41,027 bases of DNA, from positions 1 to 41,027 of the forward strand of contig LYSV01000048.1 in assembly GCA_001657315.1 (NCBI GenBank). Direction: 5' to 3'. Origin of the DNA: Flammeovirgaceae bacterium BBD 1991-12 (GTDB taxonomy: Bacteria; Bacteroidota; Bacteroidia; Cytophagales; Cyclobacteriaceae). Numbering within the stretch: position 1 is the first letter of the stretch; every line of letters begins with the position of its first letter. The position numbers were made by a program, and so were the translations under genes. Under the pieces are notes generated by a model, which was given only the letters and a program-made list of their open reading frames with translations, did not search any database and had not been told where the DNA came from. Positions 24,110 to 35,200 of the stretch are shown here, one piece after another.

Positions 24110-25537
24110 ATGAAAAAGGTATTTTTAAGATATGGAATGGTGCTGGCTGGAATAGTAAGTCTTGCGGGACTGAAGGCCCAGAACTTCCCTGTTCAGGCCA
24201 CTGTACAGCTCGTACCGCCTTATTCACTTTACCTGGAGGACTATGCCTCAGTATCCGGCGAAAAACTGAGTCTGATGCTTTTCCTTAAAGAGCTGGACCG
24301 GCTGGATTATCGTGTAAGGCTGCGTCTGAGCATTGAAGGGAATGCCGTGAGGTTGCAAACCACACCCAATTATATCCCACCTCCCGTCCTGCTGCAGGGG
24401 GGTGCACCCCTGAGGCTTACCGGCAATGATCTTGCAGGGTATCTTGATCCCAACAACCTCACCTTCACTGGTATAAGCAGGCAGGAGTTCCAAAAGACCG
24501 GCAGACTGCCGGAAGGTTTTTACAGAGTGTGTATAGAAGTGTTGGATTACAATCTGGGGGTGGTCGTTTCCAATCTGGCATGTGCCAACGCATGGCTGAT
24601 TCTGAACGATCCCCCTCTTGTGAACCTGCCACAGAACAATACCAAACTCCGGGCTACCTACCCGCAGAATATTGTATTTCAGTGGACGCCCCGGCATACC
24701 GCTTCACCCAATGCTGCCTCCAATGTGGAGTACTATTTCAGGCTGGTGGAGATATGGCCGGCAGGTCGCAATCCCTTTGATGCGATCAATGTAGCTTCGC
24801 CGATCCATGAGGCTACCCTTACGTCCACCTCACTCATTTACGGCCCGGCAGAGACCCCACTGGTGTCCGGGCGACAATATGCTTTCAGAATACAGGCCCG
24901 GCAGCAGCCAGGTTTTTTCGAGCGTGATCTTTTCAAAAACCAGGGTTTCAGTGAAGTATACACATTTACCTATGGTGATGAATGCCTGCTGCCCAGGAGC
25001 TTTACGGCTGAGGCTCAGGATGCAGGCAGGATCAGGCTCAACTGGCTGCCTGAACCGGGTCATACAGAGTTTGCCGTCAGCTTTCGTGAGGAAGGATCAC
25101 AGGGAGAATGGTCCGAACAGGAGACGTTTCTCAATTTCAGCACTATCTCCTCCCTGAGAGCCGGTACCACTTATGAAATAAAGGTCAGTGGCCAGTGCGG
25201 AACAGTAAAGGGACCGGTGTCTGAAATTATCACAGCCACTACACTGAGCCGGGAGGAGTCTGACTTCGTCTGCGGAGCCTCATCGGAGATCGCCGCTCCT
25301 GCAAATACCGAACCTCTGGCTACGCTGAACCCCGGCGATGTCATCAGATCTGCTGATTTCGAGATTGAGATCCTTGAGGCGGATGGAGGAGGAGGTATCT
25401 TTTCCGGCCGTGGTGCCATGGTGCTGCCTTTTATGAATTATGTAAAGGTGACCACCACATTCACTAACATCTCCATCAATACGGACAGGCAGGTGACGGA
25501 CGGAAATATCATAGTAACAGGACTAGGAACAAGATAA
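24110..25537 (+). CDS. TANFOR domain and fibronectin type III exported protein
   Basis: 475 residues. Signal peptide cleaved near GLKA/QNF. Residues about 21-290 match the TANFOR-type domain found in large Bacteroidota surface proteins: VQLVPPYSLYLEDYAS, VRLRLSIEGNAVRLQT, LTGNDLAGYLDP, LPEGFYRVCIEVLDY, NDPPLVNLPQN, VFQWTPRHTASPNA, ARQQPGFFERDLFKNQGFSE. Residues about 293-378 are an FnIII module (FTAEAQDAGRIRLNW, TTYEIKVSGQCGT). The last ~95 residues (from VCGAS) look like the beginning of a further beta domain (PGDVIRSADFEIEI, FMNYVKVTTTFTNISI) that in homologues, as I recall, runs on into a much larger protein. The following gene starts 1 bp after the stop. Function: structural or adhesive surface component by inference. 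No T9SS tail. Confidence 0.85.
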   Translation: MKKVFLRYGMVLAGIVSLAGLKAQNFPVQATVQLVPPYSLYLEDYASVSGEKLSLMLFLKELDRLDYRVRLRLSIEGNAVRLQTTPNYIPPPVLLQGGAPLRLTGNDLAGYLDPNNLTFTGISRQEFQKTGRLPEGFYRVCIEVLDYNLGVVVSNLACANAWLILNDPPLVNLPQNNTKLRATYPQNIVFQWTPRHTASPNAASNVEYYFRLVEIWPAGRNPFDAINVASPIHEATLTSTSLIYGPAETPLVSGRQYAFRIQARQQPGFFERDLFKNQGFSEVYTFTYGDECLLPRSFTAEAQDAGRIRLNWLPEPGHTEFAVSFREEGSQGEWSEQETFLNFSTISSLRAGTTYEIKVSGQCGTVKGPVSEIITATTLSREESDFVCGASSEIAAPANTEPLATLNPGDVIRSADFEIEILEADGGGGIFSGRGAMVLPFMNYVKVTTTFTNISINTDRQVTDGNIIVTGLGTR

Positions 25538-25538
25538 C

Positions 25539-28500
25539 ATGAATACGGTAAAAAGCATTATAACTATTTTTTTATGGTCAGGTCTTTCGGCCTGTCTGCT
25601 GGCGTCCGTGCCCATGAATAAAGGGCATAGCCTGCCCGCTCCCAAAAAGCTGGAGCCGATACGCCCGGAGGGCTTTGTTCATAAACCCATGGCATTAAAG
25701 AAGGTGGATGTATCTACCGCCAACCGGCATTTCCTCGGAACCACACGTACATTTGAAAACTTTGAGAAGCTCACGCCTTTGTCACTTTCGGCAGGTTTTG
25801 AGACTGATCCGATCCATATCGAATACCAGCCTCCGTCAAATGCCGGCCTAGCTGCCGATATCCAAAGAGCCAATGAACTTTTTGAGCTGGTCACGCGGGA
25901 AAACAGACTGACCAACTTCCTGTCAGATGGCTCGCTGGCCAGTTTGCCCATCGGTATAGATCAGGAGATCGGAGGAAGGAGGTACATTATCGTGATCGAC
26001 AGTATGGTGATCACTCCGGAGGCCGCCTACCTGGTAGCCTACATGTCACTGGATATCCCACAGTCCGATCAGCGTCTTGCCTTCAAGGGGAGCAACATAC
26101 GCTTTACCCGCGGCGGAGGTCTCACCGGTGACGTAAGGCTGGAGCTACTGGAAGACTTTTCCTTTGAGTTCAACAACAATACACAGCTCACCTTCAAAAG
26201 TGAGAATGCAGGCACCTTTGTAGAATGGGACTGCAATGGTTTCAAGAGCCTTGGCGTCAGTGCAGAAGTTCAGTTTTCCAGGGACTACCTTGTACCTGAC
26301 AATGAAGACGGGTCCGTGGGCGAAGGCAGGGTGGCCGGAAGTTTCAGCACCACCATAAATGACTGGAATGATCTGGTGGCAGAGGTATCACTACAGCCTT
26401 TCCAGGTGGCCAAACTCAAAGGTGTGGGCTTTTATGTGAATTCCGCAGTTTTTGACTTTAGTGATATCAACAACTCTCCGAACGTGGTTTTTCCGGAAGA
26501 CTATGAATCCACATTGATGACGGCTGAAAATCCGGAGCTGTGGCAGGGGTTCTACCTTAAAGAACTGGCAATCAAACTGCCTCCTCATCTTTCTTCCAAA
26601 AACGGAGGCCGAAAGCAGCTCGAGGCTTACGATCTGATCATCGACAATATGGGCTTTACAGGCACCATCCTGGCCAGAGACCTGCTCAGCAAGGAGGAAG
26701 GAAGCATGAATGGCTGGGCCTTTTCCATCGACTCGCTGGGCATTTATGTGAAAACCAATGTAATAGAACAGGCCGGGTTCAACGGTGAATTGCAGGTGCC
26801 TCTGTTCAAGGAGGACCAAAGCTTTGCCTACACCACCGTGATCACCTCAGAGAACGACTACCTGTTCCATGTAGAAAATACAAGTACCATGGAAATGTCC
26901 CTCTGGGCAGCTGAAGCTGAGATCTATGAGTCATCCAGCCTGGAGATCAGCATTGTGGATGGTAAGTTCATGCCAAAGGCCGTACTCAACGGTAGTTTGA
27001 CTATCAACGCCAGCCTGTCGTCCGGCGGCTCCGGTGGCGCAGGAGTATCACTGGCTGATCTGGCCTTTGAACAACTGGAGGTCAGCACGGTGGAGCCTTA
27101 CCTGACGGTGGGCAGCTTCTCACTTGGTTCGGAAGCCCTGGAGCAAAAGATGGCCAACCTGCCCATCAGTCTGCAGGAAATTGAGTTGGCTGGCTCGGGC
27201 AATGATGTTAATCTTTCTTTTGACATTGTGGTCAACCTGGTAGGCTCCGGTGCCGGAGGTTTCGGTGGAGTGGCCGGGCTGAACTTTTTGGGAGAAATAG
27301 ATACCAGTGGAGATCGTATGGCCCTCAACTACAAGGGTGTGGAGGTCAGCGAGATTACAGTGGATATTGATGGAGGCGCCTTTACACTGAAAGGCAGCCT
27401 GAACATATTCAAGGAAGATGCCATTTACGGTAATGGGATCAAGGGGATCGTGGATGCCTCCTTCCAGCCCGGTATCGGCGTAAAAGCCACCGCTCTTTTT
27501 GGTACAGTGAATGGCTTCCGCTACTGGTATGCCGATGCCATGGCCACCTTCAATCCCGGTATTATGGTCCTTCCCGGGTTTGGTATCTATGGTTTTGGCG
27601 GGGGCGCCTACTACCACATGAAGCAGACCGGTGTGGATGAGGAAGGCAGCGATATCGGAGCTTCATCCTCAGGCATTGTGTATGTGCCGGATGAAGAGAC
27701 CTTCCTTGGGGTAAAAGCGACCATAGCCCTGGGTACACATCCAAAACCGGAAGCATTCAATGGTGATGCCACACTTGAGATCTCTTTTAACAGCAAAGGA
27801 GGAGTGAACAAGATCATCTTTACTGGTAACGCCTACTTTGCTGCGCCGCCGTTGCCACCCAATATGGCCAAAAAGGTGAAGGCATTGGCCAGCGCTTCCG
27901 GAGAAGAATTCTCCAATGAAAAGGGCTCCGTTTATGCCAACCTGCATATAGAGTTTGACGTCCCCAACGTAACTCTACATGGTAACTTAAAGGTGTACGT
28001 TTCCGTCGCCGGCGGTGTGGTACGCGGTCCGGGTAACAATAACCTGGCGGGCGAAGCCGTTCTGCACTTCTCCCCGGATGAGTGGTATATCCATATAGGT
28101 AATCCTGATGCACGCATAGGTCTGACAGTAGCCGGGCTCTTTTCCATGAACGGATATATGATGGTAGGCCAGAACATTCCACCCATGCCTGCGCCACCGT
28201 CCAACGTCACGGATATTCTGGGAGGGATCGATATGGACCGGTCTGATGACCTTGAAAAATTAAGTACCGGTGATGGCTTCGCTTTCGGCGCTGGCCTGAA
28301 CTACAGTACCGGTGATCTCAGGTTTATGATGTTCTACGGCCGGTTTGATGCGGGAGCAGGTTTTGATATCATGTTGAAGAATTATGGGTCCGAAGCCCGA
28401 TGCTCCGGATCCACAGATCCCATAGGAATTAATGGTTGGTATGCATCAGGTCAGGCCTACGCTTTTTTCGATGGTAAGATCGGAATCAGTGTGGACCTGC

Positions 28501-30137
28501 CCTTTTACAGTGGCGATTATGATATTCTGAACATTGCCGCCGCTGCCCTTTTAAGAGCCAAGCTGCCTAATCCGGTGTATCTGGAAGGTACAGTGGGAGG
28601 AAGGTACAGTATTCTTGGTGGATTGGTAAAGGGGAGTTGCCGTTTCCAGATCACCATTGGCGAGGAGTGTGAGATCATTGGCGGACAGGCCATTGATGGC
28701 ATAGAGATGATCGCTGAGGTGACGCCTTTTGAAAATGCAAATGATGTGAGCGTATTCAATGTAGCCCAGGCTGTATTCAACCTGCCGGTAGGAGAGGTAT
28801 TTGAGATCACCGACAGAGAGGGTGACACCAGGTACTTTCGTGCAAAACTGAATGAGTTCAAGCTGAGAGACAACGGCCGTGAGGTTCCCGGATACCTTGA
28901 ATGGAATGTAGAAAACGATGTGGTGGCCTTTCACTCTTTCGAAATACTGCCTCCTCATCGGGATATAGAGTTATCGGTAAAAGTATCTTTTGAAGAAAGG
29001 AAAGGCGGATCATGGCGCAGGGTGCTGAAAAACTTTGTGCCGGCAGAGGAGTTCCGGAAATGGACCTTTAAAACCGGCACAGCCCCTGACCATATCCCAC
29101 ATAGCAACGTGGTGTACGCCTATCCTATGATCGATCAGTACAATTACTATCAGGACGAGGTGGATGCCGGATACATTCAGCTCAATACAGGGCAGTCTTA
29201 CCTTTTTGAACAGACAGACCAATGGAGAAAAGTGTTGCGGTTCACCAGTGCTGGTGGAGCCCGGCATGAAGGCAGCTTCTCCTACAATTCATCGGCCAAA
29301 AAGGTGGAGTTTATATTGCCTGACGGGCTCAGCAACAATACGATCTATACCATCTCTCTGGTCAACGTTCCTACCCAGACTCTCGAGGCGGTCGATCTTA
29401 ATGTCGAGGCAAGCGTCGCGCAGCTTGGTTCAGGGACCGGAGATGTAGAACTGCGTACACGTACAGTTACCGGGGTACTTGAAGAAAATCAGGAAACGAC
29501 GTTTTACGAGGCTCACCTCCGTACCAGCCACTACAACACGTTTGCAGCGAAGTTCAATGCCATCAATCGTGGCAACGGCTGGATCAATCCCATCTATCCC
29601 GATATTCATCAGATCGGATTTAATATCCAAAGCAACGAACTTTTTGACCGCTATGAGATAAAGGGACATGATGAGTTCAAAAGGCTGGTGAACCTGGAAG
29701 CAGATCTTTCCAACAGGTGGTTTCAAACCATGGTGCATCCGCTGGTATATGAAGGGTATCCAAGGTCTGGGGGAACCTTTGACCATCGGGATATTCAGGT
29801 TCTTGGCGTGCCTCCTGTGCGTGCGGTTTATTTCAGACAGGCAAATGAGGATAAGCTGGTAGAGGATGTGGAACGGAACAGTGGGGCGGTTTTGGGAACA
29901 AGCCGTTCGGGCAGCCTGCTGAATGATATGGTGTTTGAAATGCATGGGGATTATTACAGGTTGAAACAAAAGGCTGCCAACCTCTCCCTGAGCCGGAACG
30001 ATGCGTGGATCACCCGGGTATTGGAGACGCCTTTTCCGTCCATCATGATCGATGATTACAATGTGAATGTGACCTACCGTTTGCCGGGAGAGGAAACCGG
30101 CACCTACAATACTACTGTGACCATAAGAAATCGATAA
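25539..30137 (+). CDS. 1532-residue exported beta-rich protein of unknown family
   Basis: I do not recognise a named family. The N-terminal signal contains LSAC, which fits a lipobox (Cys19), but the hydrophobic run goes on past it, so lipid anchoring is uncertain. From about residue 150 to 1030 the chain is almost entirely repeated amphipathic beta strands, often Gly-rich (FKGSNIRFTRGGGLTGDV, LNGSLTINASLSSGGSGG, GFGGVAGLNFLGEIDTSG, GFGIYGFGGGAYYH, VYVSVAGGVVRG), reminiscent of long beta-taco or barrel-like surfaces. Near 990-1045 are the few Cys (EARCSGS, GSCRFQITIGEECEI). The last third (1050-1532) resembles Ig/FnIII-like domains (FKTGTAPDHIPHSNVVYAYP, VEFILPDGLSNNTIYTISLV). There is no T9SS sorting tail. 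Its TAA shares one base with the next ATG. Probably a large surface or periplasmic scaffold. Confidence 0.8.
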   Translation: MNTVKSIITIFLWSGLSACLLASVPMNKGHSLPAPKKLEPIRPEGFVHKPMALKKVDVSTANRHFLGTTRTFENFEKLTPLSLSAGFETDPIHIEYQPPSNAGLAADIQRANELFELVTRENRLTNFLSDGSLASLPIGIDQEIGGRRYIIVIDSMVITPEAAYLVAYMSLDIPQSDQRLAFKGSNIRFTRGGGLTGDVRLELLEDFSFEFNNNTQLTFKSENAGTFVEWDCNGFKSLGVSAEVQFSRDYLVPDNEDGSVGEGRVAGSFSTTINDWNDLVAEVSLQPFQVAKLKGVGFYVNSAVFDFSDINNSPNVVFPEDYESTLMTAENPELWQGFYLKELAIKLPPHLSSKNGGRKQLEAYDLIIDNMGFTGTILARDLLSKEEGSMNGWAFSIDSLGIYVKTNVIEQAGFNGELQVPLFKEDQSFAYTTVITSENDYLFHVENTSTMEMSLWAAEAEIYESSSLEISIVDGKFMPKAVLNGSLTINASLSSGGSGGAGVSLADLAFEQLEVSTVEPYLTVGSFSLGSEALEQKMANLPISLQEIELAGSGNDVNLSFDIVVNLVGSGAGGFGGVAGLNFLGEIDTSGDRMALNYKGVEVSEITVDIDGGAFTLKGSLNIFKEDAIYGNGIKGIVDASFQPGIGVKATALFGTVNGFRYWYADAMATFNPGIMVLPGFGIYGFGGGAYYHMKQTGVDEEGSDIGASSSGIVYVPDEETFLGVKATIALGTHPKPEAFNGDATLEISFNSKGGVNKIIFTGNAYFAAPPLPPNMAKKVKALASASGEEFSNEKGSVYANLHIEFDVPNVTLHGNLKVYVSVAGGVVRGPGNNNLAGEAVLHFSPDEWYIHIGNPDARIGLTVAGLFSMNGYMMVGQNIPPMPAPPSNVTDILGGIDMDRSDDLEKLSTGDGFAFGAGLNYSTGDLRFMMFYGRFDAGAGFDIMLKNYGSEARCSGSTDPIGINGWYASGQAYAFFDGKIGISVDLPFYSGDYDILNIAAAALLRAKLPNPVYLEGTVGGRYSILGGLVKGSCRFQITIGEECEIIGGQAIDGIEMIAEVTPFENANDVSVFNVAQAVFNLPVGEVFEITDREGDTRYFRAKLNEFKLRDNGREVPGYLEWNVENDVVAFHSFEILPPHRDIELSVKVSFEERKGGSWRRVLKNFVPAEEFRKWTFKTGTAPDHIPHSNVVYAYPMIDQYNYYQDEVDAGYIQLNTGQSYLFEQTDQWRKVLRFTSAGGARHEGSFSYNSSAKKVEFILPDGLSNNTIYTISLVNVPTQTLEAVDLNVEASVAQLGSGTGDVELRTRTVTGVLEENQETTFYEAHLRTSHYNTFAAKFNAINRGNGWINPIYPDIHQIGFNIQSNELFDRYEIKGHDEFKRLVNLEADLSNRWFQTMVHPLVYEGYPRSGGTFDHRDIQVLGVPPVRAVYFRQANEDKLVEDVERNSGAVLGTSRSGSLLNDMVFEMHGDYYRLKQKAANLSLSRNDAWITRVLETPFPSIMIDDYNVNVTYRLPGEETGTYNTTVTIRNR

Positions 30138-32230
30138 TGAAGAATATAACCCATATACTAATATTGATCGGTTTCCTGAGTATATCTGTTAAAGCTCAGC
30201 AAAACGATCCGCTGACCTCTGTACAGGTGATCGCCAACCCCAAAAACGGAGAAATTACTTTGAGGTGGGCTCCTGCATCGTCCCGGGTATGGACACGTGG
30301 CAACAGGAACGGCTATCTCATTGAAAGGTATACCATCCTCAGGGACGGAAAGCGGCTAACACAGCCTGAAGCGAGGACCATTACCCAGCTGCCGGTAAAA
30401 CCGGAGCCTCTGGAAAACTGGCAGGATATCGTGGAAGATAACCGCTACGGAGCCATTGCTGCCCAGGCTTTGTACGGGGAAACCTTTCAGGTGACCGGGA
30501 ATTACGGAGATGACATCATGCAGGTGGTGGCAAAAGCGAAAGAGCAGGAGCAGCGCTTCTCGTTTGCTCTTTTGGCCGCTGACCTGTCCCCTGATGTAGC
30601 CAGAAGGTCAGGACTTATGTGGGTTGACAAGGATGTAAGTACCAATGAAAAATACCTGTACAAGGTATGGGTGGATCAAAGCGCTAAAAATGATCTCGAT
30701 TCCGGGTTTGTATTTGTAGGCCTGGATGACGAACAGGAGCTGCCCGCGCCTAAAGAGTTTTCTGTTCAGTTTTCAGACCAGCAGGCCCTGCTCACGTGGA
30801 ACAGGAAGTTTTACGAGCAGACCTACGTGGGTTATCTAGTGGAAAAATCCACAGATGAAGGCAAGAGTTTCATATCGATTACCGGCACAGACCCTATTAT
30901 CAACACCGAACGGCCGGATGGCACGTTTTCCCGCATGATGTTCAAGCTGGACTCTTTGGCAGATAATGAAACCATAGTCACCTACCGTGTAAAGGGGATC
31001 ACCCCTTTCGGAGAGACCGGCCCTCCCTCAGAAGAAGTGGCGGGAAATGGCAAGGTACTGCTGTCTACCATTCCTGTGATCGACACAGCCAGAGTGATCG
31101 ACAATCGTAAGGTTCAACTGGAATGGCACTACCATGGCGCCCGCCCGGATGAGGTAAAAAGCTTCAGCATTGAGCGGAGTGATCGGGCCAATGCGCCCTA
31201 TCGTTCCCTGGCTGTAGATCTGCCGGCTTCTGCCAATACCTTTACCGATGGCCAGCCGTTGAGTACGGGCTACTACCGGATAGTGGCAAAAGGAGCAACG
31301 GAGGAGGCCGTGGCGTACTCTTTCCCCCAACTGGTGCAGTTGATTGACAGTATCCCTCCTGCAGCACCTTCAGGACTGACCGGTATGGTGGATAGCCTGG
31401 GGATCGTTAGCCTGAGCTGGAAGCCCAATACGGAAGAGGACCTGAGGGGCTACCGCATATTCCGCACGAACTTCGGTGGGCAGGAATACGGGCAGATCAC
31501 CGTAAATCCGGTGATGACTACACACTATACGGACACGATCAATGTAAGGACACTTACCTCTACGATCTACTATAAGATCATAGCCGTGGATCACCATCAT
31601 AATCCCTCCTCGTTTTCCGAGCCGGTCAGGCTGATGAGGCCCGATATTCTGCCACCTGTATCCCCTACCATTACCGGCATAAAACTCATTGATGAGGGGG
31701 TACAACTGGAATGGACCAACAGCAGCAGCGCGGATGTGCAAAACCACCTGCTTTACCGAAGGTCTGCGCAGGATGACAACTGGCGGCTCATGGCGGTGTT
31801 TCCGGCCAGCGTCAGCGATCCGGCGGAAAGCTACACGGATGCAGATATTACAGACCGGAATGTCTATGAATACACCCTGATCGCGGTTGATGATGTTCAA
31901 TTGGAATCGGAACCAGTGGATCCTGTAAGAATTACCGTGAATAATTTCGGTAATCTGCCTGCTGTGGACCGGCTCTTCGGCAAGGTGGACCGGGAAAACC
32001 GGCAGATCCGGATCAGTTGGCTGTTCGATGACCCGGCCGTGGAAAAATTCATGGTCTACCGGCAGGCCGAGGGCGAAAAATTCAGATTGTACGAAACCCT
32101 GGACCCTGCGGCCCGGGAATTTCAGGACCGGAATGTCCGGTTGAACACCCTTTACCAATATATGGTGAAAGTAGCTTTCAGGAATGGAGCACATTCCTCC
32201 TTTAGTAGATCTATAAGCTTAAGGTATTGA
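30137..32230 (+). CDS. Exported fibronectin type III repeat protein
   Basis: 697 residues. Signal peptide cleaved near VKA/QQN. At least five FnIII-like modules can be traced by their W and Y/L-Y-x-V core: ITLRWAPAS, ALLTWNRKFYEQTYVGYLVEKS, VQLEWHYHGA, VSLSWKPNTEEDLRGYRIFR, VQLEWTNSSSADVQNHLLYR and IRISWLFDDPAVEKFMVYRQ, each followed by a Y-x-Y/V strand near its end (for example YYKIIAVD, YEYTLIAVD, YQYMVKVAF). A unique insert (about 75-165: LENWQDIVEDNRYGAIAAQ, QRFSFALLAADLSPDVARR) interrupts the first module and may be a specialised binding domain. No lipobox or sorting tail is visible, so it must be retained through partners or be periplasmic. Starts on the last base of the preceding stop; next gene begins 4 bp after its stop. 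Confidence 0.85.
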   Translation: MKNITHILILIGFLSISVKAQQNDPLTSVQVIANPKNGEITLRWAPASSRVWTRGNRNGYLIERYTILRDGKRLTQPEARTITQLPVKPEPLENWQDIVEDNRYGAIAAQALYGETFQVTGNYGDDIMQVVAKAKEQEQRFSFALLAADLSPDVARRSGLMWVDKDVSTNEKYLYKVWVDQSAKNDLDSGFVFVGLDDEQELPAPKEFSVQFSDQQALLTWNRKFYEQTYVGYLVEKSTDEGKSFISITGTDPIINTERPDGTFSRMMFKLDSLADNETIVTYRVKGITPFGETGPPSEEVAGNGKVLLSTIPVIDTARVIDNRKVQLEWHYHGARPDEVKSFSIERSDRANAPYRSLAVDLPASANTFTDGQPLSTGYYRIVAKGATEEAVAYSFPQLVQLIDSIPPAAPSGLTGMVDSLGIVSLSWKPNTEEDLRGYRIFRTNFGGQEYGQITVNPVMTTHYTDTINVRTLTSTIYYKIIAVDHHHNPSSFSEPVRLMRPDILPPVSPTITGIKLIDEGVQLEWTNSSSADVQNHLLYRRSAQDDNWRLMAVFPASVSDPAESYTDADITDRNVYEYTLIAVDDVQLESEPVDPVRITVNNFGNLPAVDRLFGKVDRENRQIRISWLFDDPAVEKFMVYRQAEGEKFRLYETLDPAAREFQDRNVRLNTLYQYMVKVAFRNGAHSSFSRSISLRY

Positions 32231-32234
32231 TGTT

Positions 32235-35200
32235 ATGAAGACTATAGTTAATACAATATTTATACTTTTTCTGTTGCACATTGCCCATCAGGCATCATCT
32301 CAGGAAGGCGTCACAGTTTATCTGGCTGGGCTCGAGCATAATAAAAAGGGTCAATGTGGGCTCTGTTATACCATGGGTTTTGAGGGTTCATTTAGCTATG
32401 GCGGTAATAGTGTAGCAGGAGCCTACAGACAAGGAAAAAGAAAAGTAGTATGTCAGACCAGAGGACCAGTATCTATTGATGAGATATCCATTAATAATCA
32501 GGAAATATTCTTTTTCCCAAGCAGTTTTGAGGCTACGGCTTATGAGAGGACAAGAGTAAGTCTTGGTAAGCTGAACTGTATTGATAGGGCAGACAATAAC
32601 GGAAGACAGCAAACGGACTCCAACCCCATCAACAACAGTTTCTGGAGTGGTTGGGCACGGTCGTTTACTCTGTACAACGATGATTTCGTGGGAGTTGACG
32701 GGTACAGGATAACGACACGGATCACGATCCCTAAAATTGAAAGTATTAATACATTAGATCCCGAACAGGTCCGTAATGAACCGGTGCCTGTTAATCTATC
32801 AGCATTTTGTGAGGGTGATAGTCTGTTACTACGTACGCCTTATCATTCTACTTCAGTCAACGGTGGAAATGGAATCGAAGGAGCAAACTATCAGTGGCAA
32901 TACTGGTATAAAGGAGATCTCGTACGCCGCAACATCTATAATATCAGAAGCCGACCGGGCTTTCCATGTAGTTTCCTTCCTGATGAATCAGAAACCGATG
33001 TGGACCGGATTGATTGTGATGCACCGCCGCCTTGTCATGAATGTTTTACAGTAAGAGATATGGCGCCGAGAAAGTACAACAGCTACACTTCCTCACCCAC
33101 CGGAGAAATGAAGATAAAGCTGCCTGATCTGCCTAATACGGCAACAGGACCCACAGATCTGAAAATAAGAGTGCGAATATACGGTGACAATGGAGGCCTC
33201 AGCCCTTCCAATGATCTCAGAGGTCCATGGTCGGAAGAGTTTACTATTTCAGTTTATCCTCCTGCGCCTTCTTTGGCTATGAATGAATTAAATGAAGATC
33301 TTGTCGAGTTTGAATCTGACAGAATCATGAGCAACAGTGATCTCGAAGTAGAACATAGTTCTTGCTCGGGAGCATCCGATGCCTCAGTCACCATTAAAAA
33401 TATTGATCCCAACGGTCTTAATGACTATTTTCTTACCTTTTCCGGCCCTTCAACATTCAACCAGACCATTAACAGGGCGGCATTTCCAGGAACTTTTCCC
33501 ATCCCTGATTCAGGTAGATGGACCTTGAAAATACAGAATTTGAACCCTGAAACCAGTCAACCCTTCGGATGCTTTTCCGAAACCATATTTACCGTTCAGC
33601 AGCCCGCTCCGGTGGGTATGGATACTACCATCACGTCCTATGCCGGAGGCTGGAATATCAGTTGTTTTGGGAACGAAGATGGCCAGATAACGGTGGAAGG
33701 AACAGGAGGATACAAAAATTACAGGTATGATCTCAAGAGCGATGAATCCGGGAGCTTTGGCACTATTCAAAGCATCAGTGATATAGGAGGTAAGCATTCA
33801 TTTCGTGGGTTGAAACACCAAAAAAGTGACGGTACTCCTATTAATTACAAGATTGAGGTGATCGACGCATTTTCCTGTAGTGAAGAAACAGGTGAATTTC
33901 AGCTAGCTGCACCTCCACCTTTAATAGTGCAGGACGATATTCATGTGTCTAAATCGGATTATTTTGGGTTTAACATCGAATGTTTTGGAGAAACAGACCG
34001 GCTTACGGTAGATCCACAGGCAATAGCGGGCCAGGGGGGAACACCCCCCTACAGTTTTGAGATCAACGGACCCGGGCTTGCTGATAACCAATTCGAAGCG
34101 GATGCAACCATCAAAGTCTTCACGGACATCCCCGCTGGTACCTATGACATTCGTGTGGTTGACCAGAACGGCTGCGAAGTCATAGAACAAGTCACGATGA
34201 CACAACCCGACCTGCTGGATTTTGAGACCCTGGAGGTGATCAAACCGGCCTGTTTCGGGGCAAATACCGCCTCCATACGGGCCAATGCCCTCGGAGGAGT
34301 CCCGTTGGGTTCAAATGAATATGAGTATACACTGGTGCATACCAACCCTCCTCCACCCAACCTGTGGCCGGATGGATTTGATCCCACACCACCAGATCAA
34401 ACGGCTGAAGAAGCCTTTTTCGACCAGCTGATCAGTGGCACTTACGAGATCACCATCACAGATAGGTCCAATTGTCAGCAGACCTATGAGGTGATCGTTA
34501 CCGAGCCTTTACCAATGAACTCATCTGTCAGCACCAATGTCATTATCTGTTATGGAGATGAGACCGGTATGGCTACTTTACAGGTGGACGGAGGCACCTT
34601 CCCCTATGCCATACAATGGCTGGATGCTTTCCGGCAGGAGGTGTCTTCAGAAAGCCTGCCTTCACCCGGCACGGTTTTCCTCGATAACGTGGCCGGAGGA
34701 CAGTACTATGCCCGTATAACGGATGACAATGGCTGTGTACGTGAAGAAGTGTTCGTGATACCGGAGCCCGCCACTCCTCTCGACCTTTTTGTTGAAAGCG
34801 GTGACGTGCAGGCGATCAGTTGCATCGGTGAGCGGGATGGTCAGGTGTTCCTTCAGGTATCAGGAGGCTGGCAACCCTACCTGATCGGTGATTCCGGAAC
34901 CAATCTCAGACTCAATCAAAATCTGTATTCCAATCTGACAGCAGGGGTTCACCGCTTCTATGTGCAGGACTTCAGAGGCTGTCTCGATTCGCTTGATATC
35001 ACGATTGCTGAGCCCGAGGCCCTGATAGTTTCGGCTGGTAACATTGAGCCGGTCTCCTGCGCTGGTTTTACCGATGGAACGGTAGAAGTGATTGCCTCAG
35101 GAGGTACCGCTCCCTATGAGTATTATTCCGATGTTACGGGCTGGATCACTGATAATATCCTTCGAGGATTTGGAGAAGGTACCCATGACATTATAGTGCG

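Noticed and set aside
31370-32194. 274-codon minus-strand frame
   Set aside because: Antisense of the FnIII protein in a tightly coupled operon; no start context or recognised pattern.
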